Source: Planctomycetota bacterium (GTDB lineage: Bacteria; Planctomycetota; Planctomycetia; Pirellulales; Pirellulaceae). From it: 11,743 nt of DNA. The notes beneath the pieces were generated by a model. That model saw only the letters and a list, made by a program, of their open reading frames with translations, was not told the DNA's origin and did not search any database. The stretch covers positions 1-11,743 of the forward strand of contig JAJSAJ010000571.1 of assembly GCA_024274855.1 (NCBI GenBank). Direction: 5' to 3'. The translations under genes were made by a program, and so were the position numbers. Position 1 is the first letter of the stretch; every line of letters starts with the position of its first letter. This document shows positions 1-7,380 of the stretch, in pieces.

Positions 1-82
1 AAATGCGAGTTGGATAGCACCCGTCAAAAGGTCCGCGCTGCAGGCGGACAGGGCCGATTGATCACGAAAGCTTTGGCCAGAT

Positions 83-310
83 ATGCACAAAGTACAGCAA
101 CAACTTGTCGAGCTGATCCATTCCAAAACGGGTATTGTCCCTGAGTTAGACGACACGTTTGCTTCGTTGAAGATCGATTCCTTGGGCTTGGCCGAATTGA
201 CGGTGGAGATCGAGCGAGCGTTCAACATTCGCGTGGGAGAAGACGTACTCGATGTGGAGACGATGCGCGAGTTGATAGCCTATATCTGCGAGAAAATCGA
301 TTGCTCATGA
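83..310 (+). CDS. Stand-alone acyl carrier protein
   Basis: This 75-residue acidic protein has the size and pattern of a single acyl carrier domain. It carries acyl chains as thioesters on a 4'-phosphopantetheine arm in the cytoplasm. The attachment site is seen as D32-S33-L34 in the context LKIDSLGLAEL at the start of helix 2, followed by the acidic helix TVEIERAF used for docking to partner enzymes. Hydrophobic positions of helices 1 and 4 are also present. The sequence differs enough from a housekeeping AcpP (usual motif GADSLD) that it is more likely a specialised ACP for a lipid or secondary pathway than the main fatty-acid ACP. This is inference, because its upstream partners lie outside the window. 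No strong ribosome binding site is visible before the ATG. The next gene is 337 bp away, so the protein probably ends an operon entering from the left edge. Confidence 0.85.
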   Translation: MHKVQQQLVELIHSKTGIVPELDDTFASLKIDSLGLAELTVEIERAFNIRVGEDVLDVETMRELIAYICEKIDCS

Positions 311-647
311 AGGCGGTTGCTCGGCGCCCGTACCCAGAAGATTGCCTCGCACGTCTATTCGGGCGACGTTGCCCGTGGCTCAGATTTGATGGGCTTGGCC
401 TGCCGGCGTTCCGCTTCTGTCGGTATTGAAAGCTGCAAAGCTGCCTCGAAGCGGCAGTGCCACCAATCGACTCCGAACGACCACCTGGAAACAAAGCCCC
501 CTCACCGTGACACACTCGGACTGGGTTGGTTATCCCGGTTTTTCAGTGCATAGCTGTGATAGTGTTGCTCCTACCCGTTCCGGTCGAAACTAATATACGG
601 CGTGACATGGCCGTTAGATTTATCATCCCCGGAATGAGGATGCGACG
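311..647. other. Intergenic stretch without a gene
   Basis: I see no credible gene in these 337 bases. A 78-codon TTG-started frame at 317-553 has arginine/serine-rich random composition and no recognisable motif. Near the right end a TAATAT hexamer (591-596) could be a -10 element for the beta-barrel gene, but the best upstream match, TTGCTC (565-570), gives a 20-base spacer, which is too long for a confident sigma-70 call. GGAATGAGGA just before 648 contains a usable Shine-Dalgarno GAGG. Confidence 0.5.
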
Positions 648-1826
648 ATGAGTCGAGTGTGCAGTCTGTTTGGAGCCGTTTGCGTCGTTCTAATGATTGT
701 AACGGCGCCGGGTTCGGTGGCTCGAGCTAATGAGACATTTGGCTATACGTCGGCCAAACCCCAGTTATGGGAAACGAGTCCACCTGTGGCCGAGCGGGAG
801 CCAGGCACGAATCTGTACTGGCACGATCCGATTCTCGGCAATACGGAGATGTGCCGATTCTGGCCCGCGGAAGCCAATGGGTGTGCGCCGCGTTGGTACG
901 CCCGAGCTGACATGCTTGCGTTGTACCGTGATGCGGCCAAAGGGCAGACGTTTGCGACAATTGGTCCACAAGGCCTTGACGCGCTGAGTACGTCCAGTTT
1001 CCGCAACGAATTCGAAGCTGGGACTCGCGTCGTTCTTGGCCGGTCATTCGGTTCCTGGTATCGGCTGGAAGGTTCGTATTTCGGTGCCTACCAGTGGAAT
1101 GATCGCGCGGCACTTTGGAATCTCGATCCCAACGCACTCGGTGGAACGGGCAACCTCTTTTCGCCGTTTTCAAACTTCGGCGATCCAGCCGCTATTCCCG
1201 GTGTCGACTACAACGATTTCGTATCGATTGAGGGCCAGTCAAAACTGAGCAACGGGGAACTGAACTTGCGGCGTCGGATCCTGATGCGCCCCGGCCGCTA
1301 TGAGGCTTCATTCCTGCTCGGTGGCCGCTACATGGATATCGACGAGCGGTTTGCGTACTACGCGGAAACGACCACACCGGGCCCCGGAATCTCGACCACG
1401 CAACTGTTGAACCACGCGCATAACAAACTTATTGGGTTCCAGATCGGATTGCTAAGCCAGTTTCTTGTTCAGCCGCGCTGCTGGATCGACTTCGATATGA
1501 AAGGCGGTATCTTTCAGAACCGCGTGACATATGACCGACTGTATACGCTTGTCCCCGCAGGCGGCCCCGTTGCCGCGATCGCCGGAAATGACCAGATTGA
1601 TCGAACGTCATTCGTCGGCGATCTGTCGCTGCAGTTCAATTACCAGTTTGCACATTCCTGGACTTTCTACGCAGGCTACAATGCGATTTGGGTTACGGGA
1701 ATCGCGCTCGCTGCTGAAAACGCTGTCACGAGCGACATGAATCTGTTGTTCGGACCCACCCGTGTGAATCATAGCGGGCAGGCACTCTATCACGGTGTCG
1801 ATTTCGGGCTGGTCTTTTCTTACTGA
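648..1826 (+). CDS. BBP7-type outer-membrane beta-barrel protein
   Basis: This 392-residue exported protein resembles the planctomycete BBP7 family of outer-membrane beta-barrels, whose function is unknown. Residues 1-27 form a Sec signal peptide: a short basic start (MSRVC), a hydrophobic core around residues 7-20, and an A-x-A cleavage site VARA|NE. The mature N-terminus is followed by the family-type entry CAPRWYARADMLALYRDA (about residues 79-96). After it come alternating hydrophobic/aromatic strands (for example GSWYRLEGSYFGAY and ASFLLGGRYMDI) separated by loops rich in Gly, Asn and Pro. The chain ends in GVDFGLVFSY, a terminal aromatic residue of the kind used for barrel insertion. 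The start is supported by GAGG about 8 bases upstream. It stands alone between long spacers, and a hairpin array begins 44 bp after the stop. Porin and adhesin roles are both possible and nothing in the sequence decides between them. Confidence 0.8.
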   Translation: MSRVCSLFGAVCVVLMIVTAPGSVARANETFGYTSAKPQLWETSPPVAEREPGTNLYWHDPILGNTEMCRFWPAEANGCAPRWYARADMLALYRDAAKGQTFATIGPQGLDALSTSSFRNEFEAGTRVVLGRSFGSWYRLEGSYFGAYQWNDRAALWNLDPNALGGTGNLFSPFSNFGDPAAIPGVDYNDFVSIEGQSKLSNGELNLRRRILMRPGRYEASFLLGGRYMDIDERFAYYAETTTPGPGISTTQLLNHAHNKLIGFQIGLLSQFLVQPRCWIDFDMKGGIFQNRVTYDRLYTLVPAGGPVAAIAGNDQIDRTSFVGDLSLQFNYQFAHSWTFYAGYNAIWVTGIALAAENAVTSDMNLLFGPTRVNHSGQALYHGVDFGLVFSY

Positions 1827-1870
1827 CACGTCGTGGACGACGAGGCGGATAAAGGGGACGGGGGTCATTT

Positions 1871-2159
1871 GCCGCGGTGTCCGACGGACGCCTACGTCCG
1901 TCGCTGGGGCGCGAACCAATCCGGCCACACGAGACGCACAAAGAGGCCCCGTCCGACGGACGCCCACGTCCGTCGCTGAAGCGGGTACAAACCAGGCCAC
2001 ATGAGACGCCCTGGCAAACGCGTCTGCCGCAGTGTCCGACGGACGCCCACGTCCGTCGCTGGGGCGCGAACCAATCCGGCCACACGAGACGCACAAAGAG
2101 ACGCACTCGAGGCCCCGTCCGACGGACGCCCACGTCCGTCGCTGAAGCGGGTACAAACC
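1871..2159. repeat. Four-unit palindromic repeat array with nested duplication
   Basis: Four copies of a perfect 9-bp inverted repeat, CGACGGACG / CGTCCGTCG with a 4-base loop (CCCA, once CCTA), lie at 1882-1903, 1954-1975, 2037-2058 and 2120-2141. Two unit types alternate as A-B-A-B. A (1871-1945 and 2026-2100, offset 155) has the flank CTGGGGCGCGAACCAATCC. B (1946-1993 and 2112-2159, offset 166) has the flank CTGAAGCGGGTACAAACC. The two A copies differ at two positions and the two B copies are identical. The second pair carries an 11-bp insertion at 2101-2111. A and B also share the downstream words GGCCACA and GAGACGC, so all four descend from one unit of roughly 65-70 bp. The dyads could form stable hairpins in RNA and may terminate transcription or protect the beta-barrel mRNA. 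Open frames on both strands across it are by-products of the repeat. Confidence 0.9.
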
Positions 2160-2568
2160 TGATCGCGTGATGGTGCCCAAGTTGCTTGAGTCCTTGGGGT
2201 GGCGTTGACCAGATGCCGTGCGGTCCTGCGCGCGGATTGGATGAGCGCCGTCCCGCTGGGCCCTGCGTCTCAGGATCTGGCGGCTGTCAGGTCGCTTCGA
2301 AACTTTTTTGATTTCTTTCTATGTCTCTTTGGGTCCTCTTGACAATCGACTACAAGCGGTTGCAGTTCTTGACGTCGCGCGCCCGCGTGAGAGATAACGG
2401 TAACAGCGTCCGGGTCGACACCCGTATGCCGAAACCACGATAAACGTTGCGTCGTTGCGTCTGAAAGGTTGAAACGGTACAAGATCGTACTATTGGCACC
2501 GGCTGCTAGGCCCGGAGGGGTGACACAGCACTGGCATTTGATCATATCACTTGGACTGCCTCTGTGTC

Positions 2569-2647
2569 GGCCCGCTGGGCCTCTGGCGTGTGGCGCGGTT
2601 CCGGGGCCTTACGGCCCCGGCAATGGTTGTTTCGGCCCTCCGGGCCG
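2569..2647. repeat. Cluster of three GC-rich hairpins
   Basis: Three dyads of GGCCC/GGGCC type are packed into 79 bases. They are GGCCC-gct-GGGCC (2569-2581), CCGGGGCC-ttac-GGCCCCGG (2601-2620, perfect 8-bp stem) and CGGCCC-tcc-GGGCCG (2633-2647). This resembles REP-like intergenic palindromes. No T-run follows them, so they are not classical rho-independent terminators. Confidence 0.6.
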
Positions 2648-2907
2648 CGAGCCACCGAAGGCCAAGGGCGAGAGGCACGTTGCGCGACGACGTTCCAAAA
2701 AGACGGGAGTAGAGCAGTAAATCCCCGACGAGCAGGCGCGCGCGAGATGCCGAGCACACAGGAAGTGACAGAAAGCGGTCATGTCGGCCTTTTTTCCCTC
2801 CGTGGGTACGGACCGGTAGCCCCGTCGTCTGGAAACCGAGTTGAAAACCGGTCGGTTCATCGAACCCATGCCTTCCTGTCTCTTTTGTGACCGAGGTGCC
2901 TGTGTTA

Positions 2908-2920
2908 TGTCACAGTGACA
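2908..2920. promoter_or_regulatory. Small perfect palindrome, possible operator
   Basis: TGTCAC-A-GTGACA is a perfect 6-bp inverted repeat around a single central base, in the gene-free region about 520 bp upstream of the oxidoreductase gene. The size and tight spacing suit a dimeric regulator half-site pair, but no promoter beside it is clear. It could equally be chance or another intergenic dyad. Confidence 0.2.
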
Positions 2921-3366
2921 CACACTCCCGACACCACGGACGCTTCCCGATCCGGCGGTGGACCCCGTTCACGTGGCACGACGTTCCGGCTCCCGTCCCC
3001 CATGGAGTTTATCTCGTGGGAGCGCAAGTTTCGTAAACTAGCAAGCCTCGACGAGCCGCGTGGGGGTCTTGCCAGGGAGGAATGTCAAGACACTGCTACT
3101 TGTTGTGCAAATAGGGGAACCTGGCGCTGTCCAGCTAGAATCTCTTGCAGCATAATTTATTTGGAACCCTTGGCTAAACAGTTCCCAATCTTCTTAATCC
3201 GTGGGGCCACTCTGTCATCCGTGGGCCTCCTCCCCTCTTCTCACGGGCTGATCGGTGGAGTGGGTCCTTTTTATGCTCACGAAACACTTGGGCGTGGTCT
3301 ATCGAGGGTATCGGCAAGGGCTTTGGCGGTCATACGGACGAATCTCCGAACGATTCGGTTGACTGC

Positions 3367-3395
3367 GAGACAGCGATCTTCGGATGGAGTACAAT
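3367..3395 (+). promoter_or_regulatory. Candidate sigma-70 promoter for the oxidoreductase gene
   Basis: GAGACA (3367-3372, four matches to TTGACA) and TACAAT (3390-3395, five matches to TATAAT) are separated by 17 bases. They lie about 45 bp before the start codon at 3439, leaving a short leader that contains GAGGAGG. Spacing and position are right but the -35 is weak, so this is only a candidate. Confidence 0.3.
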
Positions 3396-3438
3396 CAGTG
3401 GATTGTGGGCCACATTATTATTGAGGAGGATATTGAAC

Positions 3439-4812
3439 ATGACCGCCATGAATCGCCGCCAGTTTGTCAATCGATCGAAGAATGCGGGTCTGGGTGCTGC
3501 TGCGCTCACGATCCTTGCTAATCCGTTATCAGCCCGAGCGACCCCGGAGAATGATAAGATCGTGTTGGCGGCCGTTGGGTGTGGCGGGCGCAGCCAGGGG
3601 TTGACCAAGGGTTTTTTGGAGCGAGGTGATTGTGTTTATGCGTATGCGTGTGACCCGAATTCGCCTCGTGCCGAGCAGCGTGCCAAGACGATCGCCGACC
3701 GGCAAGGCAAAGCCCCGAAAATTGTGAAGGATTTCCGTGAAGCGCTCGACGACAAGTCGGTCGACGCGATTATCTCGGCTACTCCCGACCATTGGCATGC
3801 TTTGTCCACGGTTTGGGCCTGCAATGCGGGAAAGGACGTTTACGTCGAAAAACCGCCAACTCACGACTGCTGGGAAGGCCAGCAGATGGTCAAGGCGGCT
3901 CGCAAGAACAAACGAATTGTCCAGTGCGGATTCCAGAACCGAAGTGCGCCGTATAACATGGCCGCCCGGCAATACATCCAGGACGGCAAGCTAGGGGACG
4001 TTCATCTGTGCCGCATCTACAACCAAAAACCACCGTGGGGAATGTGCCCGCGGGTCCCGGACAGTGATCCGCCGGCCCGATTCGATTGGAACATCTGGAA
4101 CGGGCCCGCACCGGAGCATCGCTATAACGCGAGCATGCACAAGTGTTGGCATCACATTTGGCGATATAGTGGCGGCGATATTGCCAATGACGCGAGCCAC
4201 CAGATCGACTTGGCTCGCTGGCTGCTAGGCGTTGATTACCCCAAGACCGTCTATTCGACAGGTGGACGCTATGCGACGGATCCGGAAACGCTTGTGGCGG
4301 AAACCCCGGACACACAGATCGCGCTTTATGACTTCGACAAACTGTTGGTCAGTTTCGAGTTGACGTTGTTTGCACCGTACATCCTAAAGACTGACAGCTA
4401 CGTTCGTGATCACGACATGTTCCCCTATTGGCTACAGAACTCGACGCGCATCGAAATCTTTGGAACCAAAGGGATGATGATTGCCGGAAGGCACGGCGGT
4501 GGCTGGCAAGTCTTTGTTCGGCCGAAGAGTCGCCAGCCGGTTGTGAAGGATCAGATGTTCGGACGGTTCCCCGATCCGGATCACAAGGAAAACTTCGTGC
4601 AATCGATCCGCAGTCGCAAACTGCCGAACGCGGACGTCAAGAAGGGGCACATGACTTGTCTGATGATTCACTATGCCAATATCAGCTATCGACTGGGTGG
4701 TCAGAAGCTGACGATCGACCCCAAGACTGAGCACATTGTGGATAACGACGACGCGATGAAATTGTTCAAACGATCTTATCGCAAACCGTGGGTGATCGAG
4801 GAGGTTGTGTGA
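3439..4812 (+). CDS. Tat-exported Gfo/Idh/MocA family oxidoreductase
   Basis: This 457-residue protein belongs to the Gfo/Idh/MocA NAD(P)-dependent sugar/inositol dehydrogenase family, which is greatly expanded in planctomycetes. The ATG at 3439 is preferred over the upstream TTG-frame extension because GAGGAGG lies 9 bases before it. It also places a twin-arginine signal at the N-terminus: NRRQFV (residues 5-10), a hydrophobic stretch AGLGAAALTILA, and a likely cut after SARA. The Rossmann entry VGCGGRSQG is at about residues 46-54. The family's EKP motif is at 137-139 within DVYVEKPP. The C-terminal alpha/beta domain holds GGDIANDASHQIDLARW (about 245-261), with D251 and H254 in the usual catalytic D-x-x-H arrangement. 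Export implies a periplasmic enzyme with tightly bound cofactor. The substrate cannot be read from sequence. The symporter gene begins 194 bp downstream, so an operon with it is possible but not shown. Confidence 0.9.
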   Translation: MTAMNRRQFVNRSKNAGLGAAALTILANPLSARATPENDKIVLAAVGCGGRSQGLTKGFLERGDCVYAYACDPNSPRAEQRAKTIADRQGKAPKIVKDFREALDDKSVDAIISATPDHWHALSTVWACNAGKDVYVEKPPTHDCWEGQQMVKAARKNKRIVQCGFQNRSAPYNMAARQYIQDGKLGDVHLCRIYNQKPPWGMCPRVPDSDPPARFDWNIWNGPAPEHRYNASMHKCWHHIWRYSGGDIANDASHQIDLARWLLGVDYPKTVYSTGGRYATDPETLVAETPDTQIALYDFDKLLVSFELTLFAPYILKTDSYVRDHDMFPYWLQNSTRIEIFGTKGMMIAGRHGGGWQVFVRPKSRQPVVKDQMFGRFPDPDHKENFVQSIRSRKLPNADVKKGHMTCLMIHYANISYRLGGQKLTIDPKTEHIVDNDDAMKLFKRSYRKPWVIEEVV

Positions 4813-5006
4813 CCGGCCGGGGCATGGTATCCAGGGCTGCCGCGGCTGACCTGTTGTGGCTTTCCGCGGCGAGTGGCTGGTGGATGCCGGTTCAAGTCCC
4901 GTTCGTTTTGGTTGCGTCGATCTTGATCAGTCCCGTCCGCCAGACAGGACTTCAGATGCCATTCGGCAACCGGCACCTGTTTGGTTTCGGCCTGAAGTGA
5001 TTGCGA

Positions 5007-6524
5007 ATGATTGTGCCGTCGATAGGTCTGGTTACGATCGTAGTTTTCTACGGCGTATTTTTTGCCGTCGGTGCGTATGCTGGGCGTCGAACGCGGCAGG
5101 ATAAATCGACGGGCGCGATGTTGTTAGCCGGTCGTAAACTGCCGCTTTGGTTAGCCGTTGCAACGTTGATTTCAACCTGGGTCGGCGGTGGCTACATCAA
5201 TGGAACGGCCGAGGCGGTTTACGATCGGGCACGTGGTCTGGTCTGGGCTCAGGCACCTTGGTGTTACGGACTGAGTCTGGTGTTGGGCGGACTGATTTTT
5301 GCCCGTGCAATGCGTCGATATCGTTTCACGACGATGCTTGACCTGTTCGACCGGCGTTATGGAAAACGGACGGCCGCACTGTTGTACATTCCCGCTTTGT
5401 TGGGCGAGTCGTTTTGGATGGCGGCGATTCTGGCGGCTTTGGGTACGGCTTTCGGCACGATCCTGGGCCTGGATCCGAACAAGGCGGTCATTGTATCTGC
5501 CGTTGTTGCTGTGTTGTATACCGTGATGGGTGGCCTGTGGAGCGTGGCCTACACCGATTCCCTTCAGCTGCTTTGTATTGCCGGTGGGACATGCATTGCC
5601 CTGCCGTTCGCAATGCAGCACACGGGAGGCTTGACCGAGACGATCACGGCCTACCAGCAGCAATTAGGATCGGCAGCGCGTTTGTTTCCTGAACTGTCCG
5701 CCTGGTCGGGCCGGCAACCATGGGGATGGCAGTGGACCGATATTGCCGTGTTGTTGATCCTGGGTGGAATACCGTGGCAGGTCTATTTCCAACGGGTGTT
5801 GGCTTGCGATACAGATCGCAATGCGGTCCGTCTGTCCGTACTGGCCGGGGTCGGTTGCCTATTGATGGCGATTCCACCGATCTTGTTGGGGATGGTCGGT
5901 GCGACGGCCGATTGGAGCCAGATTGCGGCAGGGCCTCCGGCAACACCCGCGATGGTTCTGCCGCATGTGCTGCGTTATCTCACGAACCCGGTGATTGCGA
6001 CGCTGGGCCTTTGTGCCGTTGCCGCGGCTGTCATGTCGTCAGTTGATTCGTCCATTCTATCCGCTTCGTCCATGTTTGTTTGGAATATCTATCGGCCGCT
6101 AAGATCATCCGCGTCGGATCGTGAGCTGCTGGTGGTAATGCGAATCGCTATTGTCGCGATCGGGGCGATCGGGGCGGCGCTGGCCATTTCGGTGAACAGT
6201 GTCTATACCTTATGGTACCTAAGCGCTGATCTGGTGTTTGTTATTCTGTTTCCGCAATTGGTAATGGGCCTGTTCGATCGACGTGCTAACCGGGTAGGTG
6301 CGTTGGCTGGTGCGGCGGTCGGGCTGGTGTTGCGACTCGGTGGTGGAGAACCGCAAATCGGTTTGCCGGCATTGATCCCCTATCCGATGCAGGATCCGGA
6401 TATGGGAACCCTCTTTCCGTTCCGGACGTTTGCCATGCTAACCGGATTGGTTACGATATGGGTCGTGTCACGATGCACGGCGCGCCGCGTACCGCCGCAA
6501 CAACTGGACGCCACGCAAGGATGA
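5007..6524 (+). CDS. Sodium:choline symporter, animal CHT1-like (SSS/SLC5 family)
   Basis: This 505-residue inner-membrane protein has about 12-13 hydrophobic segments and belongs to the sodium:solute symporter family. It closely resembles the animal high-affinity choline transporter (CHT1/SLC5A7) as I recall it. Shared blocks include TWVGGGYINGTAEAVY, AQAP then YGLSLVLGGL, PALLGESFW, GGLWSVAYTD, GGIPWQVYFQRVL and MSSVDSSILSASSMF. Aromatic residues that I recall lining the choline pocket of CHT1 (W62, Y91, W141, W254) have counterparts at W58, Y87, W137 and W257. Likely role: sodium-driven choline uptake. That fits the overlapping downstream gene, phosphatidylcholine synthase, which uses choline directly. 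The ATG at 5007 is chosen; a TTG two codons earlier (5001) is the alternative, and the ribosome binding site is weak (GAAGTGA). Substrate identity rests on homology and context; betaine or another quaternary amine is less likely. Confidence 0.88.
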   Translation: MIVPSIGLVTIVVFYGVFFAVGAYAGRRTRQDKSTGAMLLAGRKLPLWLAVATLISTWVGGGYINGTAEAVYDRARGLVWAQAPWCYGLSLVLGGLIFARAMRRYRFTTMLDLFDRRYGKRTAALLYIPALLGESFWMAAILAALGTAFGTILGLDPNKAVIVSAVVAVLYTVMGGLWSVAYTDSLQLLCIAGGTCIALPFAMQHTGGLTETITAYQQQLGSAARLFPELSAWSGRQPWGWQWTDIAVLLILGGIPWQVYFQRVLACDTDRNAVRLSVLAGVGCLLMAIPPILLGMVGATADWSQIAAGPPATPAMVLPHVLRYLTNPVIATLGLCAVAAAVMSSVDSSILSASSMFVWNIYRPLRSSASDRELLVVMRIAIVAIGAIGAALAISVNSVYTLWYLSADLVFVILFPQLVMGLFDRRANRVGALAGAAVGLVLRLGGGEPQIGLPALIPYPMQDPDMGTLFPFRTFAMLTGLVTIWVVSRCTARRVPPQQLDATQG

Positions 6525-7291
6525 GCCACGGGATGCAGTCGGATCACTCAGCGGACGATAGCAAGCAGCCAGTGGTCGTCCGTGGCGTCGACCGCTTGGC
6601 AGCCTATGCCGTGCACGTCTTGACAGCGTCCGGGGCAGCGATTGCCGCCCTGACGGCCGCGGCGATTTTTAGCGAGTCATACTCGACCGCTTTCTTGTTG
6701 ATGGCCACGGCAGTTGTGGTCGACGCAGTCGATGGCCCGCTGGCCAGACGTATTCGAATCCGGCATGTTTGTCCGGAAATTGACGGCCGCAAGTTGGATG
6801 ATATCGTTGATTATCTGAACTACACATTTCTGCCCATTCTGCTGTTGGCTCATGCTGGCTGGTTGCCCGATCCTGTGTGGGGGTGGGCAGCGATCCCGCT
6901 GGTTACCAGCCTGTTTGGATTTGCCAATGTGGGGGCGAAGGAGGAGCAGGCCGGTTTTTTTCGCGGGTTTCCATCCTATTGGAACATCGTGGTATTCTAC
7001 GTCGCCGTCTGGTTGCACGGCTACGGCCGCTGGACGGTCTTGGCCCTGGTGCTTGCATTGAGCTTGTTGACCGTCTTGCCCGTGCGATTCGTTTATCCGA
7101 ATCGGCCGCCACGCTGGATGCCACTGTTTGTTGGCGGGGGTGTGATCTGGCTGGGGGTGCTGCTCGGCCTGCTGATGCAGTACCCCGATACGTCGGCCGG
7201 ACTGGTCGCGCTGTCGCTGGTCTATCCAGCTGTTTATGTCGTGCTGTCTATCTACCTGGATGTCAAGACGCGAAACAACCGTGCGGCGTGA
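6521..7291 (+). CDS. pcs: Phosphatidylcholine synthase (CDP-diacylglycerol:choline)
   Basis: The protein condenses free choline with CDP-diacylglycerol to give phosphatidylcholine and CMP at the inner membrane. From the ATG at 6521 it has 256 residues, close to the family norm of about 240. The CDP-alcohol phosphotransferase signature is present in the Pcs-specific long form: D71-G72-x2-A75-R76-x12-G89-x3-D93-x3-D97. Ordinary family members have x8 in the middle. Other Pcs-like blocks are YAVHVLTASGAA near the N-terminus, FFRGFPSYWNIVVFY, and LTVLPVRFVYPNRP, with about seven or eight hydrophobic segments. The start overlaps the symporter stop as ATGA, implying translational coupling. ATG 6533 is an alternative with AAGGA 11 bases upstream. 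A longer frame from 6458 would add 21 arginine-rich residues inside the symporter gene and is unlikely. With the choline transporter it forms a one-step import-and-use pathway. Confidence 0.92.
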   Translation: MSHGMQSDHSADDSKQPVVVRGVDRLAAYAVHVLTASGAAIAALTAAAIFSESYSTAFLLMATAVVVDAVDGPLARRIRIRHVCPEIDGRKLDDIVDYLNYTFLPILLLAHAGWLPDPVWGWAAIPLVTSLFGFANVGAKEEQAGFFRGFPSYWNIVVFYVAVWLHGYGRWTVLALVLALSLLTVLPVRFVYPNRPPRWMPLFVGGGVIWLGVLLGLLMQYPDTSAGLVALSLVYPAVYVVLSIYLDVKTRNNRAA

Positions 7292-7314
7292 CACATACGG
7301 AGCGCGAGGTGTGC

Positions 7315-7329
7315 GGGCCAATGGGGCCC
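7315..7329. terminator. Hairpin between convergent genes, possible terminator
   Basis: GGGCC-aatgg-GGCCC forms a 5-bp GC stem in the 89-bp gap between the convergent pcs and dsbD stops. A wider inverted repeat TGACAC (7289-7294) / GTGTCA (7361-7366) brackets it; its first arm contains the pcs stop codon and its second arm lies 15 bases short of the end of dsbD. There is no T-run, so this is at best a weak or factor-assisted bidirectional terminator. Confidence 0.25.
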
Positions 7330-7380
7330 CGAGCGGCATCCAGGCTTCGGCTGCGGCCCTGTGTCATATGCATGCGGTTG

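Larger units (their letters stand above)
2160..3438. other. Long gene-poor spacer with scattered palindromes
   Basis: About 1.28 kb shows no gene I can support. Open frames here (2270-2545 minus, 2469-2720 plus, 2564-2890 plus, 2609-2923 minus, 2915-3424 plus) overlap one another, have Arg/Pro/Ser-rich or cysteine-scattered compositions, and show no family motif. Small dyads seen include CGGGT/ACCCG at 2411-2424, the GC palindrome cluster at 2569-2647, GGTTC/GAACC at 2854-2866 and TGTCAC/GTGACA at 2908-2920. The 11-mer CCCGCTGGGCC occurs at 2252 and again at 2571. From about 3090 the base composition becomes more AT-rich, as expected for a promoter region of the gene at 3439. A decayed gene or an undetected ncRNA cannot be excluded. 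Confidence 0.5.

Noticed and set aside
1..61. Possible C-terminal end of an upstream gene in frame 2, stopping at 59-61
   Set aside because: About 19 codons are too few to judge. Frame 1 is also open to about 141, so neither can be supported.
1871..2159. CRISPR array
   Set aside because: Only four units; the intervening sequences are themselves repeated instead of unique spacers, and the unit is a long-stem palindrome with no cas genes nearby.
1608..2180. 190-codon minus-strand frame through the repeats
   Set aside because: Its repeated D-V-G-V-R-R-T peptide is a by-product of the hairpin array, and the rest is antisense to the beta-barrel gene.
2901..2914. CRP-like TGTG...TCACA site
   Set aside because: The half-sites are 2 bases too close for a CRP/FNR-type operator; the tighter TGTCAC/GTGACA palindrome is listed instead.
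2915..3424. 169-codon plus-strand frame before the oxidoreductase
   Set aside because: No recognisable motif, random-looking Arg/Ser/Cys composition, and it crosses the likely promoter and ribosome binding site of the next gene.
4886..4902. T-arm-like GGTTCAAGTCCCG, possible tRNA
   Set aside because: The T stem has a C-C mismatch and no acceptor or anticodon arm can be paired around it.
4788..5000. 70-codon frame between oxidoreductase and symporter
   Set aside because: Starts inside the oxidoreductase in another frame and has no family resemblance or ribosome binding site; treated as spacer.
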